Source: Pseudomonas lijiangensis
GTDB lineage: Bacteria > Pseudomonadota > Gammaproteobacteria > Pseudomonadales > Pseudomonadaceae
DNA length: 64,000 nucleotides
Reading direction: 5' to 3'
Assembly: GCF_018968705.1 (NCBI RefSeq)
Contig: NZ_CP076668.1
Coordinates: forward strand, 4,537,001-4,601,000
Shown: in pieces, positions 42,304 to 52,109 of the stretch
Layout of the letters: the number at the start of each line of letters is the position of its first letter
Numbering within the stretch: position 1 is the first letter of the stretch
Position numbers and translations under genes: made by a program
Notes under the pieces: model-generated
What the model was told of the DNA's origin: nothing
Database searches by the model: none
What the model saw: only the letters and a program-made list of their open reading frames with translations

Positions 42304-43920
42304 ATGAGTCAACATTTTCAGCACGATGTACTGGTGATTGGCAGCGGCGCGGCAGGGTTGAGTCTGGCGCTGACCCTTCCCGGACATTTGCGCATTGCCG
42401 TCCTGAGCAAGGGCGACCTGTCCAATGGCTCTACATTCTGGGCCCAGGGCGGCGTCGCGGCCGTGCTCGACGACACCGACACCGTACAATCCCATGTCGA
42501 AGACACCCTCAATGCCGGCGGCGGCCTGTGCAATGAAGAAGCGGTGCGCTTCACGGTCGAACACAGCCGTGAATCCATCCAGTGGCTGATCGATCAGGGC
42601 GTACCTTTTACCCGTGGCGACCATTCGGACACCGAAGAAAGCGGTTTTGAATTCCACCTGACCCGCGAAGGCGGCCACAGCCATCGCCGGATAATCCACG
42701 CCGCCGACGCGACCGGTGCCGCCATTTTCAAGACCCTGTTCGAGCAGGCCAGCAAGCGCCCGAATATCGAGCTATTGGACCAGCGCGCCGCCATCGACCT
42801 GATCACCGAGCGACGCCTGGGCCTGACGGGCCAACGCTGCCTGGGCGCTTATGTACTCAACCGCAAGACCGGAGAAGTCGACACCTACGGCGCGCGCTTC
42901 ACCATTCTGGCCTCGGGGGGTGCAGCAAAGGTCTACCTCTATACCAGCAACCCGGACGGCGCCTGTGGCGACGGCATTGCCATGGCCTGGCGTTCCGGCT
43001 GCAGGGTCGCCAACCTGGAATTCAACCAGTTTCACCCGACCTGCCTGTATCACCCGCAGGCCAAGAGCTTTCTGATTACTGAAGCATTACGTGGCGAAGG
43101 CGCGTATCTCAAGCTGCCCAACGGCGAACGCTTCATGCCACGCTTCGACGAGCGCGCCGAACTGGCCCCACGGGATATCGTCGCCCGGGCCATCGACCAT
43201 GAAATGAAGCGCCTGGGCATCGATTGCGTCTATCTGGACATCAGCCACAAGCCTGAAGCCTTCATCAAGACCCACTTCCCGACGGTCTACGAGCGCTGTC
43301 TGGAATTCTCCATCGACATCACCCGACAACCGATTCCGGTGGTGCCGGCCGCGCATTACACGTGCGGCGGCGTGATGGTCGACAACAAGGGACGCACCGA
43401 CGTGCCCGGTCTGTACGCCATCGGCGAAACCAGCTTCACGGGCCTGCACGGCGCCAACCGCATGGCCAGCAACTCGCTGCTCGAATGCTTTGTCTACGCA
43501 CGCTCGGCGGCTGCCGACATCGAAGAGCAACTGACCCATATCCAGATGCCGGACAACCTGCCCGCCTGGGATGCCAGCCAGGTGACCGACTCGGACGAAG
43601 ACGTGATCATCGCGCACAACTGGGATGAACTGCGGCGTTTCATGTGGGACTACGTCGGCATCGTGCGCACCAACAAGCGCCTGCAACGCGCCCAGCATCG
43701 GGTTCGCCTGCTGCTCGACGAGATCGATGAGTTCTACAGCAACTACAAAGTCAGCCGCGACCTGATCGAGCTGCGCAATCTGGCGCAGGTAGCAGAATTG
43801 ATGATCCGCTCGGCCATGGAGCGCAAGGAAAGCCGTGGCCTGCATTACACCCTGGATTACCCGGACATGCTGCCTCAGGCGCTGGACACTATTCTGGTAC
43901 CGCCCACCTACGCGAACTGA
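42304..43920 (+). CDS. nadB: L-aspartate oxidase
   Basis: A 538-residue FAD enzyme that oxidises L-aspartate to iminoaspartate, the first step of de novo NAD synthesis. The FAD site is [39 protein letters not shown], a GGASKVY-like segment ([12 protein letters not shown]), [11 protein letters not shown] and [21 protein letters not shown] are diagnostic. Length is normal. It is divergent from algU, as in P. aeruginosa, and its last 32 bases overlap the convergent ygfX gene. Confidence 0.96.
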   Translation: MSQHFQHDVLVIGSGAAGLSLALTLPGHLRIAVLSKGDLSNGSTFWAQGGVAAVLDDTDTVQSHVEDTLNAGGGLCNEEAVRFTVEHSRESIQWLIDQGVPFTRGDHSDTEESGFEFHLTREGGHSHRRIIHAADATGAAIFKTLFEQASKRPNIELLDQRAAIDLITERRLGLTGQRCLGAYVLNRKTGEVDTYGARFTILASGGAAKVYLYTSNPDGACGDGIAMAWRSGCRVANLEFNQFHPTCLYHPQAKSFLITEALRGEGAYLKLPNGERFMPRFDERAELAPRDIVARAIDHEMKRLGIDCVYLDISHKPEAFIKTHFPTVYERCLEFSIDITRQPIPVVPAAHYTCGGVMVDNKGRTDVPGLYAIGETSFTGLHGANRMASNSLLECFVYARSAAADIEEQLTHIQMPDNLPAWDASQVTDSDEDVIIAHNWDELRRFMWDYVGIVRTNKRLQRAQHRVRLLLDEIDEFYSNYKVSRDLIELRNLAQVAELMIRSAMERKESRGLHYTLDYPDMLPQALDTILVPPTYAN

Positions 43921-44353
43921 ATTTCAGGCGTACGCGCAGGCGCCGATGGGTATCCGGCGTCAGTGCGTCACGAGGGATGCAGATGCTTTGCGTACAGCGC
44001 CCGACTCGCCCCTCTTTTACGGGACGAAAGCGCAAAATGACGATCCATGGCAAAGCCAGGCTGTCACGACAGAGCTGCACAGACTGCCAGCCGCCCTGCT
44101 CGCTCCATAACTGCCACCCCTTGCGATTACGCCGCAAGGCCGTCACTGCCGTGGGGTGACTGAGCAGGATCGATCGGGGAACGACCCACAATCCATGGAC
44201 AACACAAAGCACAGCGCCGGGAACAGAAGCCCAGCCGGGAATATCGAGGTAAAACAGGGCAACGAGCGCCAGCAACTGGGCGCTCAGGTACCCGACCAAC
44301 AGCAGGCTTGAAGCCTGCCAGTGGCACTCGAAACCATCACTTGGGCTGGACAC
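43889..44353 (-). CDS. YgfX (CptA)-family membrane protein
   Basis: A 154-residue protein with two adjacent N-terminal membrane segments ([20 protein letters not shown] and an Ala/Val-rich second helix) and a soluble tail. It matches the YgfX family, which in E. coli partners SdhE (YgfY) and has been proposed to act on cytoskeletal proteins as a toxin. Here it directly follows sdhE on the same strand with a 17-base overlap, the same pairing as in E. coli. Its 3' end overlaps nadB by 32 bases. Function in Pseudomonas is unproven. Confidence 0.7.
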   Translation of the reverse strand: MSSPSDGFECHWQASSLLLVGYLSAQLLALVALFYLDIPGWASVPGAVLCVVHGLWVVPRSILLSHPTAVTALRRNRKGWQLWSEQGGWQSVQLCRDSLALPWIVILRFRPVKEGRVGRCTQSICIPRDALTPDTHRRLRVRLKFSSRRWAVPE

Positions 44354-44591
44354 GGTCCAGAATCATGCGAACCATGCGCTGCAACTCGGGATCTTCGGAC
44401 TCGGCGCGCTGCATGAACCAGCCGAACATGTCCTGATCCTCGCAAGTGAGCAGGCGACGATAAAGGTCACGATCTTCCTGATTCAATTGCGGGTAGACTT
44501 CCCGGACAAACGGCACAAGCAGCACGTCCAGTTCAAGCATGCCGCGGCGGCTGTGCCAATAAAGGCGGTTGAGTTCTACGTCTTCGACCAT
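44337..44591 (-). CDS. sdhE: FAD assembly factor SdhE
   Basis: An 84-residue protein that promotes covalent flavinylation of succinate dehydrogenase. The RGxxE motif is present ([14 protein letters not shown]), followed by [22 protein letters not shown] lies six bases before the ATG at 44591; the longer frame from 44807 runs antisense into ygfZ and is not real. It is divergent from ygfZ and upstream of ygfX. Confidence 0.93.
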   Translation of the reverse strand: MVEDVELNRLYWHSRRGMLELDVLLVPFVREVYPQLNQEDRDLYRRLLTCEDQDMFGWFMQRAESEDPELQRMVRMILDRVQPK

Positions 44592-44733
44592 GGAGCGCTC
44601 CTCAAAGTAGGCCGCGAGTATACAGGCGCGAGCCGATTGAGCGAATTGCCCAATGGTCGCAGCAGTTTTCATATACCCATATTCACGACTCGGCACTATG
44701 ATGTGCCCCAGACTTTTTCCTCTTGCGATGACC

Positions 44734-45675
44734 ATGGCCCACTCAGCTTTCTTCAGCACGCTATCCCATGAGGGCATTCTTGCCGTTCGCGGCGTGGATG
44801 CCAGCAAATTCCTGCAAGGTCAACTGACCTGCAACCTCAACTACCTGAACGATGGCAAATCCAGCCTGGGTGCCCGCTGCACACAAAAAGGCCGCATGCA
44901 GTCGAGTTTCCGCATCGTGCTCGAAGGCGATGGCTGCCTGCTGGCAATGGCCAGCGAGCTGATCGAACCGCAACTGCTGGACCTGAAAAAATATGCGGTC
45001 TTCTCCAAATCCAAGCTGACCGACGAGAGCGCCGCCTGGGTGCGTTTCGGCCTGCAGGATGGCGATGGCGCCCTGGTCAGCCTCGGGCTGGACCTGCCTC
45101 AGGACACCGACGCACTGGTGCGCGCCAACGATTTGCTTGCCATTCGCGTCTCCCCTGCCCGCGCCGAACTCTGGGTTCGTGCCGAACAGGCAGAAGAGGT
45201 GAAATCGCGACTGGCCGCCCAACTGCCTGAAGGCCCGCTCAATGACTGGCTTCTGGGCCAGATCCGTGCCGGTATCGGTCAGGTCGTGGGCACCACTCGC
45301 GAAGAATTCATCCCGCAGATGATCAATCTGCAGGCCGTCGGCGGTGTCAGCTTCAAGAAAGGCTGCTACACCGGCCAGGAAATCGTCGCCCGCATGCAGT
45401 ATCTTGGCAAACTCAAGCGCAGGCTTTATCGCCTGACACTTGAAGCCAGCGAGCTTCCCGAACCCGGCACGTCACTGTTCTCACCTGTACACAACAGCGC
45501 CGTGGGCAATGTCGTTATCGCAGCCAGTGCCGAACAAGGCATCGAGTTGCTGGCGGTGCTGCAGGCCGATGCTGCCGAAAGCGGCAACCTTCATCTCGGC
45601 TCGCCAGACGGACCCACCCTGCAATTGAGCGAACTGCCCTACACCCTGGACAGCAAGCTCGAAACCCAGCGTTAA
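44734..45675 (+). CDS. ygfZ: tRNA-modifying/Fe-S repair folate-binding protein YgfZ
   Basis: A 313-residue folate-binding protein related to the T-protein of glycine cleavage; it supports Fe-S enzymes such as MiaB. The diagnostic [12 protein letters not shown] motif with its essential Cys is intact, and [13 protein letters not shown] marks the N-terminal folate domain. The start is uncertain: ATG 44734 (MAHSAFF) fits family length, but ATG codons at 44728 and 44701 are in frame and no strong ribosome site distinguishes them. It is divergent from sdhE. Confidence 0.9.
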   Translation: MAHSAFFSTLSHEGILAVRGVDASKFLQGQLTCNLNYLNDGKSSLGARCTQKGRMQSSFRIVLEGDGCLLAMASELIEPQLLDLKKYAVFSKSKLTDESAAWVRFGLQDGDGALVSLGLDLPQDTDALVRANDLLAIRVSPARAELWVRAEQAEEVKSRLAAQLPEGPLNDWLLGQIRAGIGQVVGTTREEFIPQMINLQAVGGVSFKKGCYTGQEIVARMQYLGKLKRRLYRLTLEASELPEPGTSLFSPVHNSAVGNVVIAASAEQGIELLAVLQADAAESGNLHLGSPDGPTLQLSELPYTLDSKLETQR

Positions 45676-45785
45676 GTCACGCAGCGAACACCCGCGCGCT
45701 ACAACTGTCACAAAAGTTATCAGGCCTCCTGACGCCCACCCGGCGCCAGGCGGTCTGAACACCCCTAACGGCTGCGAGATGCAAC

Positions 45786-46607
45786 ATGAGCAAGATGGCT
45801 GACGAGGTGCAGAGAAACCTGATCAAGGCAATCGATAGAGATGCCTTGTTTCTGCCTACCCTGCCAGAGGTAGCCTTGAAAATCCGCATGGCTGCCGAGA
45901 ACACCGAAATAAGCATTGCCGAACTCAGCAGAGTCATCGGCAGTGACACCGCCCTGTCCGCACGCCTGATCAAGGTTGCCAACAGCCCGCTGCTGCGTGC
46001 CAACTTTGAAGTCAGCGACGTGAACACTGCGATCCGTCGCCTGGGGGTCAATTACACCTGTAACCTGGCCATCGGGCTCGTGGTCGAGCAGATGTTTCAC
46101 GCCAAGTCGGAAGTCGTCGAACAGAAGATGCGGGAAATCTGGAAACAGAGCCTGCAGGTGGCCGGGATCAGCTACACCCTCTGCCATCGGCACACCAACC
46201 TGAAGCCGGATCAGGCGACGCTCGCCGGGCTGATTCACCTGATCGGCATCCTGCCGATCCTGACGTATGCCGAAGACCATTTCGACCTGCTGTCCGACGC
46301 AATCAGTCTCAACCATGTGATCGACAACATTCACCCGATCATCGGGGAACGCCTGCTGCGCTCATGGGATTTCCCGGAGCCGCTGGCAGCAGTCCCGGCG
46401 CAGTTCCAGGACTTCACCCGAGTGTCCCGGAGCGCCGACTACATCGATCTGGTGCAGGTCGCGACCATCCATATCCACAGGAACACCAATCACCCTTTCA
46501 GCCAGATCGACATTGTCGACCTGCCAGCCTTTCATCAATTGGGACTGAATGTGGCAGGTGGACTGCTGAGTGCGGAAATGGACGAAGCCATGGGCATGCT
46601 TTACTGA
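45786..46607 (+). CDS. HDOD-domain protein
   Basis: A 273-residue cytoplasmic protein that is a single HDOD domain (FLPTLPEVALKIRMAAENTE; IGSDTALSARLIKVANSPLL; LAGLIHLIGILPIL), a metal-free relative of the HD phosphohydrolase fold used in signalling. Similar stand-alone genes sit between ygfZ and the tct two-component genes in other pseudomonads. No partner is evident. Its stop overlaps the tctE stop by seven bases in convergent orientation. Confidence 0.82.
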   Translation: MSKMADEVQRNLIKAIDRDALFLPTLPEVALKIRMAAENTEISIAELSRVIGSDTALSARLIKVANSPLLRANFEVSDVNTAIRRLGVNYTCNLAIGLVVEQMFHAKSEVVEQKMREIWKQSLQVAGISYTLCHRHTNLKPDQATLAGLIHLIGILPILTYAEDHFDLLSDAISLNHVIDNIHPIIGERLLRSWDFPEPLAAVPAQFQDFTRVSRSADYIDLVQVATIHIHRNTNHPFSQIDIVDLPAFHQLGLNVAGGLLSAEMDEAMGMLY

Positions 46608-47986
46608 TAGGCCGCAAAGCTGACCCGGACCTTGAGACCACGCTGCGCCCCGTCATGCAGGGATATCTGCGCCAGATGGGCGCGGCAGATCTCACCGACT
46701 ATCGCCAGCCCCAGCCCGGAACCGTTGCCCTGCTGATTGCGACGGTAGAAACGCTCGAACACCCGCTCGCGGTCTTCCTGTGGAATGCCTGAACCATCGT
46801 CCTCGACCTCAAGAATGCACGGCGCATAGACCCGCAACACCACGTTGCCGCCTACCGGGGTATGCGCCAGGGCATTGTCGATCAGGTTGCTCAGCAATTC
46901 ATTGAGAAGCGTCGGCTCCCCCCGCAACCAGACCGGCTCATCCGCTTCAAGAGCCAGGGCAACGCCGCGTGAATGGGCCAGTGGCGCCATGGCCATGCCC
47001 AGCTCGCGGGCCAGCTGGCTCAGATCCAGCTTCTGCACCCCGCCTTCGGCAATCGCCCGGGCACCATTCTCGATGCGCGCCAGTGACAACAACTGATTGG
47101 CCAGAGACGTCAGTCGATCCGTTCCCTGGGCAGCGGCCTCAAGGGTTGAACGCCACTGCACAGGGTCGGGATCGCGCAAGCCAAGCTCGACCCTGGCCTT
47201 GAGTGCAGCCAGTGGCGTGCGCAATTCATGGGCCGCATCGGCAATGAACTGAGCCTGCCGCTCGAACTGCAAACGCAGGCGCTCGGTGAAGTGGTTAAGC
47301 GCATTGACCAGCGGACGCAGCTCACGCTGGACCTCGACCATGGGCAGAGCGCGCAGGTCATCGGGTTGTCGCTCCTCCACGGCGGTGCGCAATCGCTCCA
47401 GCGGACGCAAGGTGGAACTGACCGTGATCCAGACCAGTAACAAGGCACCGCCGCCCAGCATGCCCAGGCGCAGCAGGGTGTCGGCCATGAGGCTGCGGGC
47501 CATGCGCACCCTGGCCTCCTGGGTTTCAGCCACGCGAATTTCCGCCATTCCGTTCATGCCGGGTTCGCTGACCGGCTTGAGCAGGCTGACCACTCGCACA
47601 TCCTGGCCCAGGTAAACCCCGTTGTAGAACTTGGCGAGTGCCGGGTAATCGTCGGTGCGCAAGGTTCCGGACGGCGGAGAAGGCAGGTGTTCATAGCCCG
47701 AAATCAGCGTCTTGTTGATGTCGTTGACCAGGTAATAAATGCGGCCCTCGCTGTCGTAGGCAAAGGTATCGAGGGCCACATAAGGCACATCGGCACTCAG
47801 CGTACCGTCACGCTGGGTCAGGCCGGCCGCGATGGTCCGCGCCGAAGCCAGCAACGTGCGGTCATAGGCCGTATCGGCCACTTCCCGCCCATTCCAGTAG
47901 GCACTCATGCCGCTGGCCAGCATCAGCACGATCAGCAGCAATGCCAGGTTCCATAACAGTCGCCAACGCAGGCTGTCGTTATGCAT
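46601..47986 (-). CDS. tctE: TctE-like sensor histidine kinase
   Basis: A 461-residue inner-membrane kinase predicted to sense tricarboxylates. Membrane segments near residues 9-26 and 172-192 flank a periplasmic domain of about 145 residues; a HAMP-like stretch leads to the H-box ADAAHELRTPLAALKARVEL with His253. N, G1 and G2 boxes (NLIDNALAHTP, VEDDGSGIP, GSGLGLAIV) are intact. The start at 47986 overlaps the response regulator stop by eight bases. Divergent tctCBA is the likely target operon. Confidence 0.88.
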   Translation of the reverse strand: MHNDSLRWRLLWNLALLLIVLMLASGMSAYWNGREVADTAYDRTLLASARTIAAGLTQRDGTLSADVPYVALDTFAYDSEGRIYYLVNDINKTLISGYEHLPSPPSGTLRTDDYPALAKFYNGVYLGQDVRVVSLLKPVSEPGMNGMAEIRVAETQEARVRMARSLMADTLLRLGMLGGGALLLVWITVSSTLRPLERLRTAVEERQPDDLRALPMVEVQRELRPLVNALNHFTERLRLQFERQAQFIADAAHELRTPLAALKARVELGLRDPDPVQWRSTLEAAAQGTDRLTSLANQLLSLARIENGARAIAEGGVQKLDLSQLARELGMAMAPLAHSRGVALALEADEPVWLRGEPTLLNELLSNLIDNALAHTPVGGNVVLRVYAPCILEVEDDGSGIPQEDRERVFERFYRRNQQGNGSGLGLAIVGEICRAHLAQISLHDGAQRGLKVRVSFAAYQ

Positions 47987-48650
47987 CGCGATTTTCCAGC
48001 AGGTAACCCAGGCCACGGAAAGTCACGATCGCGATGGGGTGACCATCAAGCTTCTTGCGCAGGCGATGGACGTAGATCTCGATGGCATCCGGGCTGGCTT
48101 CTTCATCAAGACCAAACACCTGGGCCGCCAGTTGCTCCTTGCTCATCACCCGGCCCGGCCTGGCAATCAACACTTCGAGCACGGCCTGCTCACGGGAGGT
48201 CAGCGTCAGCAGATCGCTGCCCAGCGTGAAGCGCCTGGTGTCCAGATCATAGGCCAGCACACCGCAGCGCTGTTGCCGCTCACCACCCAGCACACTGCGA
48301 CGCAGCAGCGCCTTGACCCGCGCCTCCAGCTCCGAAAGCTCGAACGGCTTGGCCAGATAATCGTCGGCCCCCAGATTGAGGCCGTGAACCCGATCCTTCA
48401 CGTCGCTGCGTGCGGTCAGCATCAGCACCGGCAGATTCTTGCCCCGCGCCCGCAGACGCCCCAGCACTTCGAACCCATCCAGGCGCGGCAGCCCTACATC
48501 GAGGATTGCCACTGCATATTCCTCACTGCCCAAGGCCAGGTCGGCAGCCACGCCATCGTGCAGTACATCAACGTTCAAACCCGCGTTCTTGAGCGCCTGG
48601 GCGATACTTTCAGCCAATTGCAGATGGTCTTCGACGAGAAGAACACGCAT
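47979..48650 (-). CDS. tctD: TctD-like OmpR-family response regulator
   Basis: A 223-residue transcription factor: receiver domain with phosphoacceptor Asp51 (AVAILDVGLPRLDGFEVLG) and the Lys in YLAKPFELSELEAR, then a winged-helix DNA-binding domain (LTSREQAVLEVLIARPGR; EIYVHRLRKKL). AGGAG lies six bases before the ATG at 48650; the frame from 48728 is not supported. Tandem repeats typical of OmpR-family sites occur 110-140 bases upstream, towards tctC. Confidence 0.9.
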   Translation of the reverse strand: MRVLLVEDHLQLAESIAQALKNAGLNVDVLHDGVAADLALGSEEYAVAILDVGLPRLDGFEVLGRLRARGKNLPVLMLTARSDVKDRVHGLNLGADDYLAKPFELSELEARVKALLRRSVLGGERQQRCGVLAYDLDTRRFTLGSDLLTLTSREQAVLEVLIARPGRVMSKEQLAAQVFGLDEEASPDAIEIYVHRLRKKLDGHPIAIVTFRGLGYLLENRDA

Positions 48651-48759
48651 CGCCGTCTCCTGAATCATGAATGGTGTAATGAAGGCACGAAGACGGAGTG
48701 TACAGGCGTGCCACAACCTGTGAAGCATTGAAACAACTGGAGGCTATTGAGTAGACACC

Positions 48760-48790
48760 TGAAAGATAGTTGAAAGGTTTTTGAAAGGTT
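48760..48790 (+). promoter_or_regulatory. Tandem repeats, candidate TctD binding site
   Basis: Three direct repeats in phase with the DNA helix: CTGAAAGATA (48760), TTGAAAGGTT (48770) and TTGAAAGGTT (48781), spaced 10 and 11 bases. They lie between tctD and tctC, as expected for an OmpR-type activator controlling the transporter. Confidence 0.6.
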
Positions 48791-48886
48791 CACCATTTAG
48801 CATCGCGATACGGCCCGCAAAAAGGGGCACGTAAATAAAGGCGCCCGGATGCGTCTGTAAAATAAAAACAATAAACGGAGTCAACC

Positions 48887-49003
48887 ATGTCCAAGCCATC
48901 CCAGGCTTTGCAACCCGTCTACCGTGTCGAACCCTCGACCACCTCACTCCTGCTCTGCGATCCCACATCCCGCTTGCGATGCCCTCATCTGCGTCAACGA
49001 TAA
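48887..49003 (+). CDS. Possible 38-residue small ORF upstream of tctC
   Basis: A short frame (MSKPSQALQPVYRVEPSTTS...) starts six bases after a good GGAG site and ends 85 bases before tctC. It has no recognisable family, no signal peptide and five Arg near the end. In PAO1 an OprD-family porin gene (opdH) occupies this place; this frame is not similar to a porin start. It may be a leader peptide, a remnant or chance. Confidence 0.3.
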   Translation: MSKPSQALQPVYRVEPSTTSLLLCDPTSRLRCPHLRQR

Positions 49004-49088
49004 AGCGTGTCGCTCAACAGTCCGTTCGACACAAATCGTACTGAACAGCTTCTCTATCCAAAAACAAAAACGTTTCAGGAGACTGACC

Positions 49089-50069
49089 ATGATTTTATCC
49101 TTGCGTCATTTGAGCCTGGCCGCCGGCTGCATGCTGGTTGCTACCCAATTGTTCGCCGCAGAACCCAAGCGCCCGGAATGTATCGCGCCGGCCTCGCCCG
49201 GTGGTGGCTTCGACCTGACCTGCAAGCTGGTACAGAGCGCGCTGATCAACGAAAAAATCCTGAGCACCCCGATGCGCGTGACCTACATGCCAGGCGGTGT
49301 CGGTGCCGTGGCGTACAACGCAGTGGTCGCGCAACGACCCTCCGATGCCGGGACACTGGTGGCCTGGTCCAGCGGTTCGCTGCTCAACCTGGCCCAGGGC
49401 AAGTTCGGCCGCTTCGATGAAAATGCCGTGCGCTGGCTCGCTGCAGTAGGCACCAGCTATGGCGCCATCGCGGTCAAGAGCGATTCGCCTTACAAAAATC
49501 TCGATGACCTGGTGCAAGCCCTCAAGACCGACCCAAGCAAAGTGGTGATCGGCTCCGGTGGCACCGTCGGCAGCCAGGACTGGATGCAGACCGCCCTGAT
49601 CGCCAAAGCAGCAGGCATCAATCCTCGCGCCCTGCGCTATGTGGCACTGGAAGGCGGCGGTGAAATCGCGACAGCCCTGCTCGGCGGCCACATTCAGGTG
49701 GGCAGTACCGACATCTCCGACTCCATGCCCCACATCCTGAGCGGTGATATGCGACTGCTGGCGGTCTTCGCCGACAAACGCATCGACGAGCCGGAAATGA
49801 AAGACATTCCGACCGCCAAGGAACAAGGCTACGACATCGTCTGGCCTGTGGTTCGTGGTTTCTATGTCGGCCCCAAAGTCAGCGACGAAGCCTATGAATG
49901 GTGGAAAACCTCGTTCGACAAAATGCTGGCTTCCCCGGAGTTCGCCAAGCTGCGCGACCAGCGCGAGCTGTTCCCCTTCGCCATGACCGGTCCGGAACTG
50001 GACGCCTACGTCAAGAAACAGGTTGCGGACTACAAGATGCTGGCCAAGGAATTCGGCCTGATTCAGTGA
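49089..50069 (+). CDS. tctC: Tripartite tricarboxylate transporter, periplasmic binding protein TctC
   Basis: A 326-residue periplasmic receptor for citrate-like tricarboxylates. The start at 49089 follows AGGAGACTGACC and gives a signal peptide ending at LFAAE. The Bug/TctC signature SPGGGFDLTCKLVQSAL and VTYMPGGVGAVAYNAV are clear; GGHIQVGSTDISDS lies in the second lobe. The frame is open upstream from 48924 without support. It is the first gene of tctCBA, divergent from tctDE, and followed by a stem-loop. Confidence 0.9.
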   Translation: MILSLRHLSLAAGCMLVATQLFAAEPKRPECIAPASPGGGFDLTCKLVQSALINEKILSTPMRVTYMPGGVGAVAYNAVVAQRPSDAGTLVAWSSGSLLNLAQGKFGRFDENAVRWLAAVGTSYGAIAVKSDSPYKNLDDLVQALKTDPSKVVIGSGGTVGSQDWMQTALIAKAAGINPRALRYVALEGGGEIATALLGGHIQVGSTDISDSMPHILSGDMRLLAVFADKRIDEPEMKDIPTAKEQGYDIVWPVVRGFYVGPKVSDEAYEWWKTSFDKMLASPEFAKLRDQRELFPFAMTGPELDAYVKKQVADYKMLAKEFGLIQ

Positions 50070-50097
50070 TTGTTGAACTCAATTGACTGACGACCCG

Positions 50098-50120
50098 TTG
50101 CGCCTGCCCGGCAGGCGCAA
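50098..50120 (+). other. Intra-operon stem-loop between tctC and tctB
   Basis: TTGCGCCTG and CAGGCGCAA form a 9-bp stem with a CCCGG loop, 28 bases after tctC and 15 before tctB. Such structures after the binding-protein gene usually stabilise its mRNA so that receptor exceeds membrane subunits. No U-tract. Confidence 0.6.
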
Positions 50121-50134
50121 AACAGGAGCTTCCC

Positions 50135-50593
50135 ATGGTCTTGCAACGCATTTTCGCTGCTGCACTGTTACTGGTATGCGCAGGCCTGACGCTGATGGCC
50201 TGGCCGTATCAGGCCCCGTTTTCCTATGAACCTGTAGGCCCTCGCGCCTTTCCGCTGTTGATGCTCGGGCTGATGGGCCTGGCTTTGCTGTACCTGCTGT
50301 TTCGCCCGACGCCCATCGTGCACTCCGAAGACGAACCGCCTCTGGATCGCGAAACCCTGATCAAGATCGGCACCTGCATCGCACTGCTACTGGTGTTCGC
50401 CGGTCTGTTCGAACCTCTGGGTTTCATCCTCAGCAGCATCCTGATCGGCATTCCCATGGCACGCCTGTATGGCGGTCGCTGGGTGCCAGGCAGCATCGTC
50501 GTGACCTTGATGAGCATCGGTCTTTATCTGCTGTTCGATAAAGCCATGGACGTCCCCTTGCCCCTGGGCCTGCTCAGCGTTCTGGAGAATTGA
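50135..50593 (+). CDS. tctB: Tripartite tricarboxylate transporter small membrane subunit TctB
   Basis: A 152-residue protein with four predicted membrane segments (first FAAALLLVCAGLTLMAWPYQ, last VVTLMSIGLYLLFDKAMDV), the usual TctB topology. The GPRAFPLLML motif after the first helix is family-typical. CAGGAG precedes the ATG. It lies one base upstream of tctA and works with it as the sodium-dependent permease. Confidence 0.88.
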   Translation: MVLQRIFAAALLLVCAGLTLMAWPYQAPFSYEPVGPRAFPLLMLGLMGLALLYLLFRPTPIVHSEDEPPLDRETLIKIGTCIALLLVFAGLFEPLGFILSSILIGIPMARLYGGRWVPGSIVVTLMSIGLYLLFDKAMDVPLPLGLLSVLEN

Positions 50594-50594
50594 T

Positions 50595-52109
50595 ATGGAT
50601 ACTTTCAGCTATCTGGGCCAGGGATTCGGTGTCGCCCTCACGCCTTACAACCTGGTCACGGCATTGTCCGGCACCTTGATCGGCACCGTCGTCGGCCTGC
50701 TGCCGGGCCTTGGCCCGATCAACGGCGTCGCGCTGCTGATTCCCATCGCTTTCGCTCTGGGCCTGCCGCCTGAATCGGCGCTGATTCTTCTGGCTGCGGT
50801 TTATCTGGGTTGTGAATACGGCGGCCGCATCAGCTCGATCCTGCTGAACATCCCCGGCGAAGCCTCTACCGTGATGACCACGCTGGACGGTTATCCCATG
50901 GCCCGTAAAGGGCTGGCGGGTGTCGCGCTGTCGCTGTCGGCCTGGAGTTCCTTCATCGGGGCATTCATCGCCACCTGCGGCATGGTGCTGTTTGCGCCGT
51001 TACTGGCCAAGTGGGCGATAGCCTTCGGACCGGCAGAGTATTTCGTGCTGATGGTCTTTGCGATTGTCTGCCTGGGCGGTATGGCGGGTGATCGGCCACT
51101 CAAGACCTTTATCGCCGCACTGATCGGCCTGTTCCTTTCGGCAGTCGGTATCGATGCCAACAGCGGCGTGTACCGCTTTACCGGTGACAACATTCATCTG
51201 ACTGACGGCATTCAGTTCGTGGTGCTGGTGCTGGGCCTGTTTTCCATCAGCGAGATTCTGTTGCTGCTGGAAAAAACCCATCATGGCCAGGAAGCCGTGA
51301 AAGCCACCGGGCGCATGATGTTCAACCTCAAGGAAGCTTCGGCGGTGTTCATCGTGAACATTCGTTGCGGCCTGCTCGGTTTCGGCCTGGGCGTACTGCC
51401 GGGCGCCGGTGCAACACTGGCCAGCGCCGTGGCCTACATGACCGAAAAACGCATTGCCGGCCCGAGCGGCAAGTTCGGCCAGGGCGACATGCGCGGCCTC
51501 GCAGCACCGGAAACCGCCATCGGCGCAACCGCCTGCGGCGCGCTGGTGCCGATGCTGACCCTGGGTGTTCCGGGTTCCGGCACCACGGCGGTGATGATCG
51601 GCGCCCTGTCGCTGTACAACATCACACCCGGCCCGATGCTGTTCCAGCAGCAACCGGACATTGTCTGGGGCCTGATCGCCTCGTTGTTCATCGCCAACAT
51701 CATGCTGGTGATCCTCAACATCCCGATGATCCGCATCTTCACCCGCATCCTTGCCGTGCCGAACTGGGCGCTGGTGCCGGTGATCGCGATCATTACCGCG
51801 ATTGGCGTCTATGCCGTGCATGCCACGACCTTCGACCTGTTCCTGATGGTGGGTATCGGTATCTTCGGCTACATCCTGCGCAAGCTGGATTTCCCGCTGT
51901 CGCCGATCCTGCTGGGCTTCATTCTGGGTGGTTTGATGGAGCAGAACCTGCGCCGTGCGCTGTCAATCTCCAATGGCGCGCTGGAAATCCTGTGGGCCAG
52001 CCCGATCAGCATCGGTGTCTGGATCCTGACGATTTTCATGCTGCTGTTCCCGCTGTACCGGATCTGGCGCAAGCGTTCCAAACAGTCTCGCGCACTGGCC
52101 GATGTCTGA
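50595..52109 (+). CDS. tctA: Tripartite tricarboxylate transporter large membrane subunit TctA
   Basis: A 504-residue permease with about 11-12 membrane segments. The family motif is repeated in both halves: GLLPGLGPINGVALLIP near residue 35 and GVLPGAGATLASAVAYM near 265; GSGTTAVMIGALSLYNITPG also marks TctA. GGAG lies before the ATG. The last eight bases overlap the next gene, an AbrB-family membrane protein, which is probably co-transcribed. Confidence 0.93.
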   Translation: MDTFSYLGQGFGVALTPYNLVTALSGTLIGTVVGLLPGLGPINGVALLIPIAFALGLPPESALILLAAVYLGCEYGGRISSILLNIPGEASTVMTTLDGYPMARKGLAGVALSLSAWSSFIGAFIATCGMVLFAPLLAKWAIAFGPAEYFVLMVFAIVCLGGMAGDRPLKTFIAALIGLFLSAVGIDANSGVYRFTGDNIHLTDGIQFVVLVLGLFSISEILLLLEKTHHGQEAVKATGRMMFNLKEASAVFIVNIRCGLLGFGLGVLPGAGATLASAVAYMTEKRIAGPSGKFGQGDMRGLAAPETAIGATACGALVPMLTLGVPGSGTTAVMIGALSLYNITPGPMLFQQQPDIVWGLIASLFIANIMLVILNIPMIRIFTRILAVPNWALVPVIAIITAIGVYAVHATTFDLFLMVGIGIFGYILRKLDFPLSPILLGFILGGLMEQNLRRALSISNGALEILWASPISIGVWILTIFMLLFPLYRIWRKRSKQSRALADV

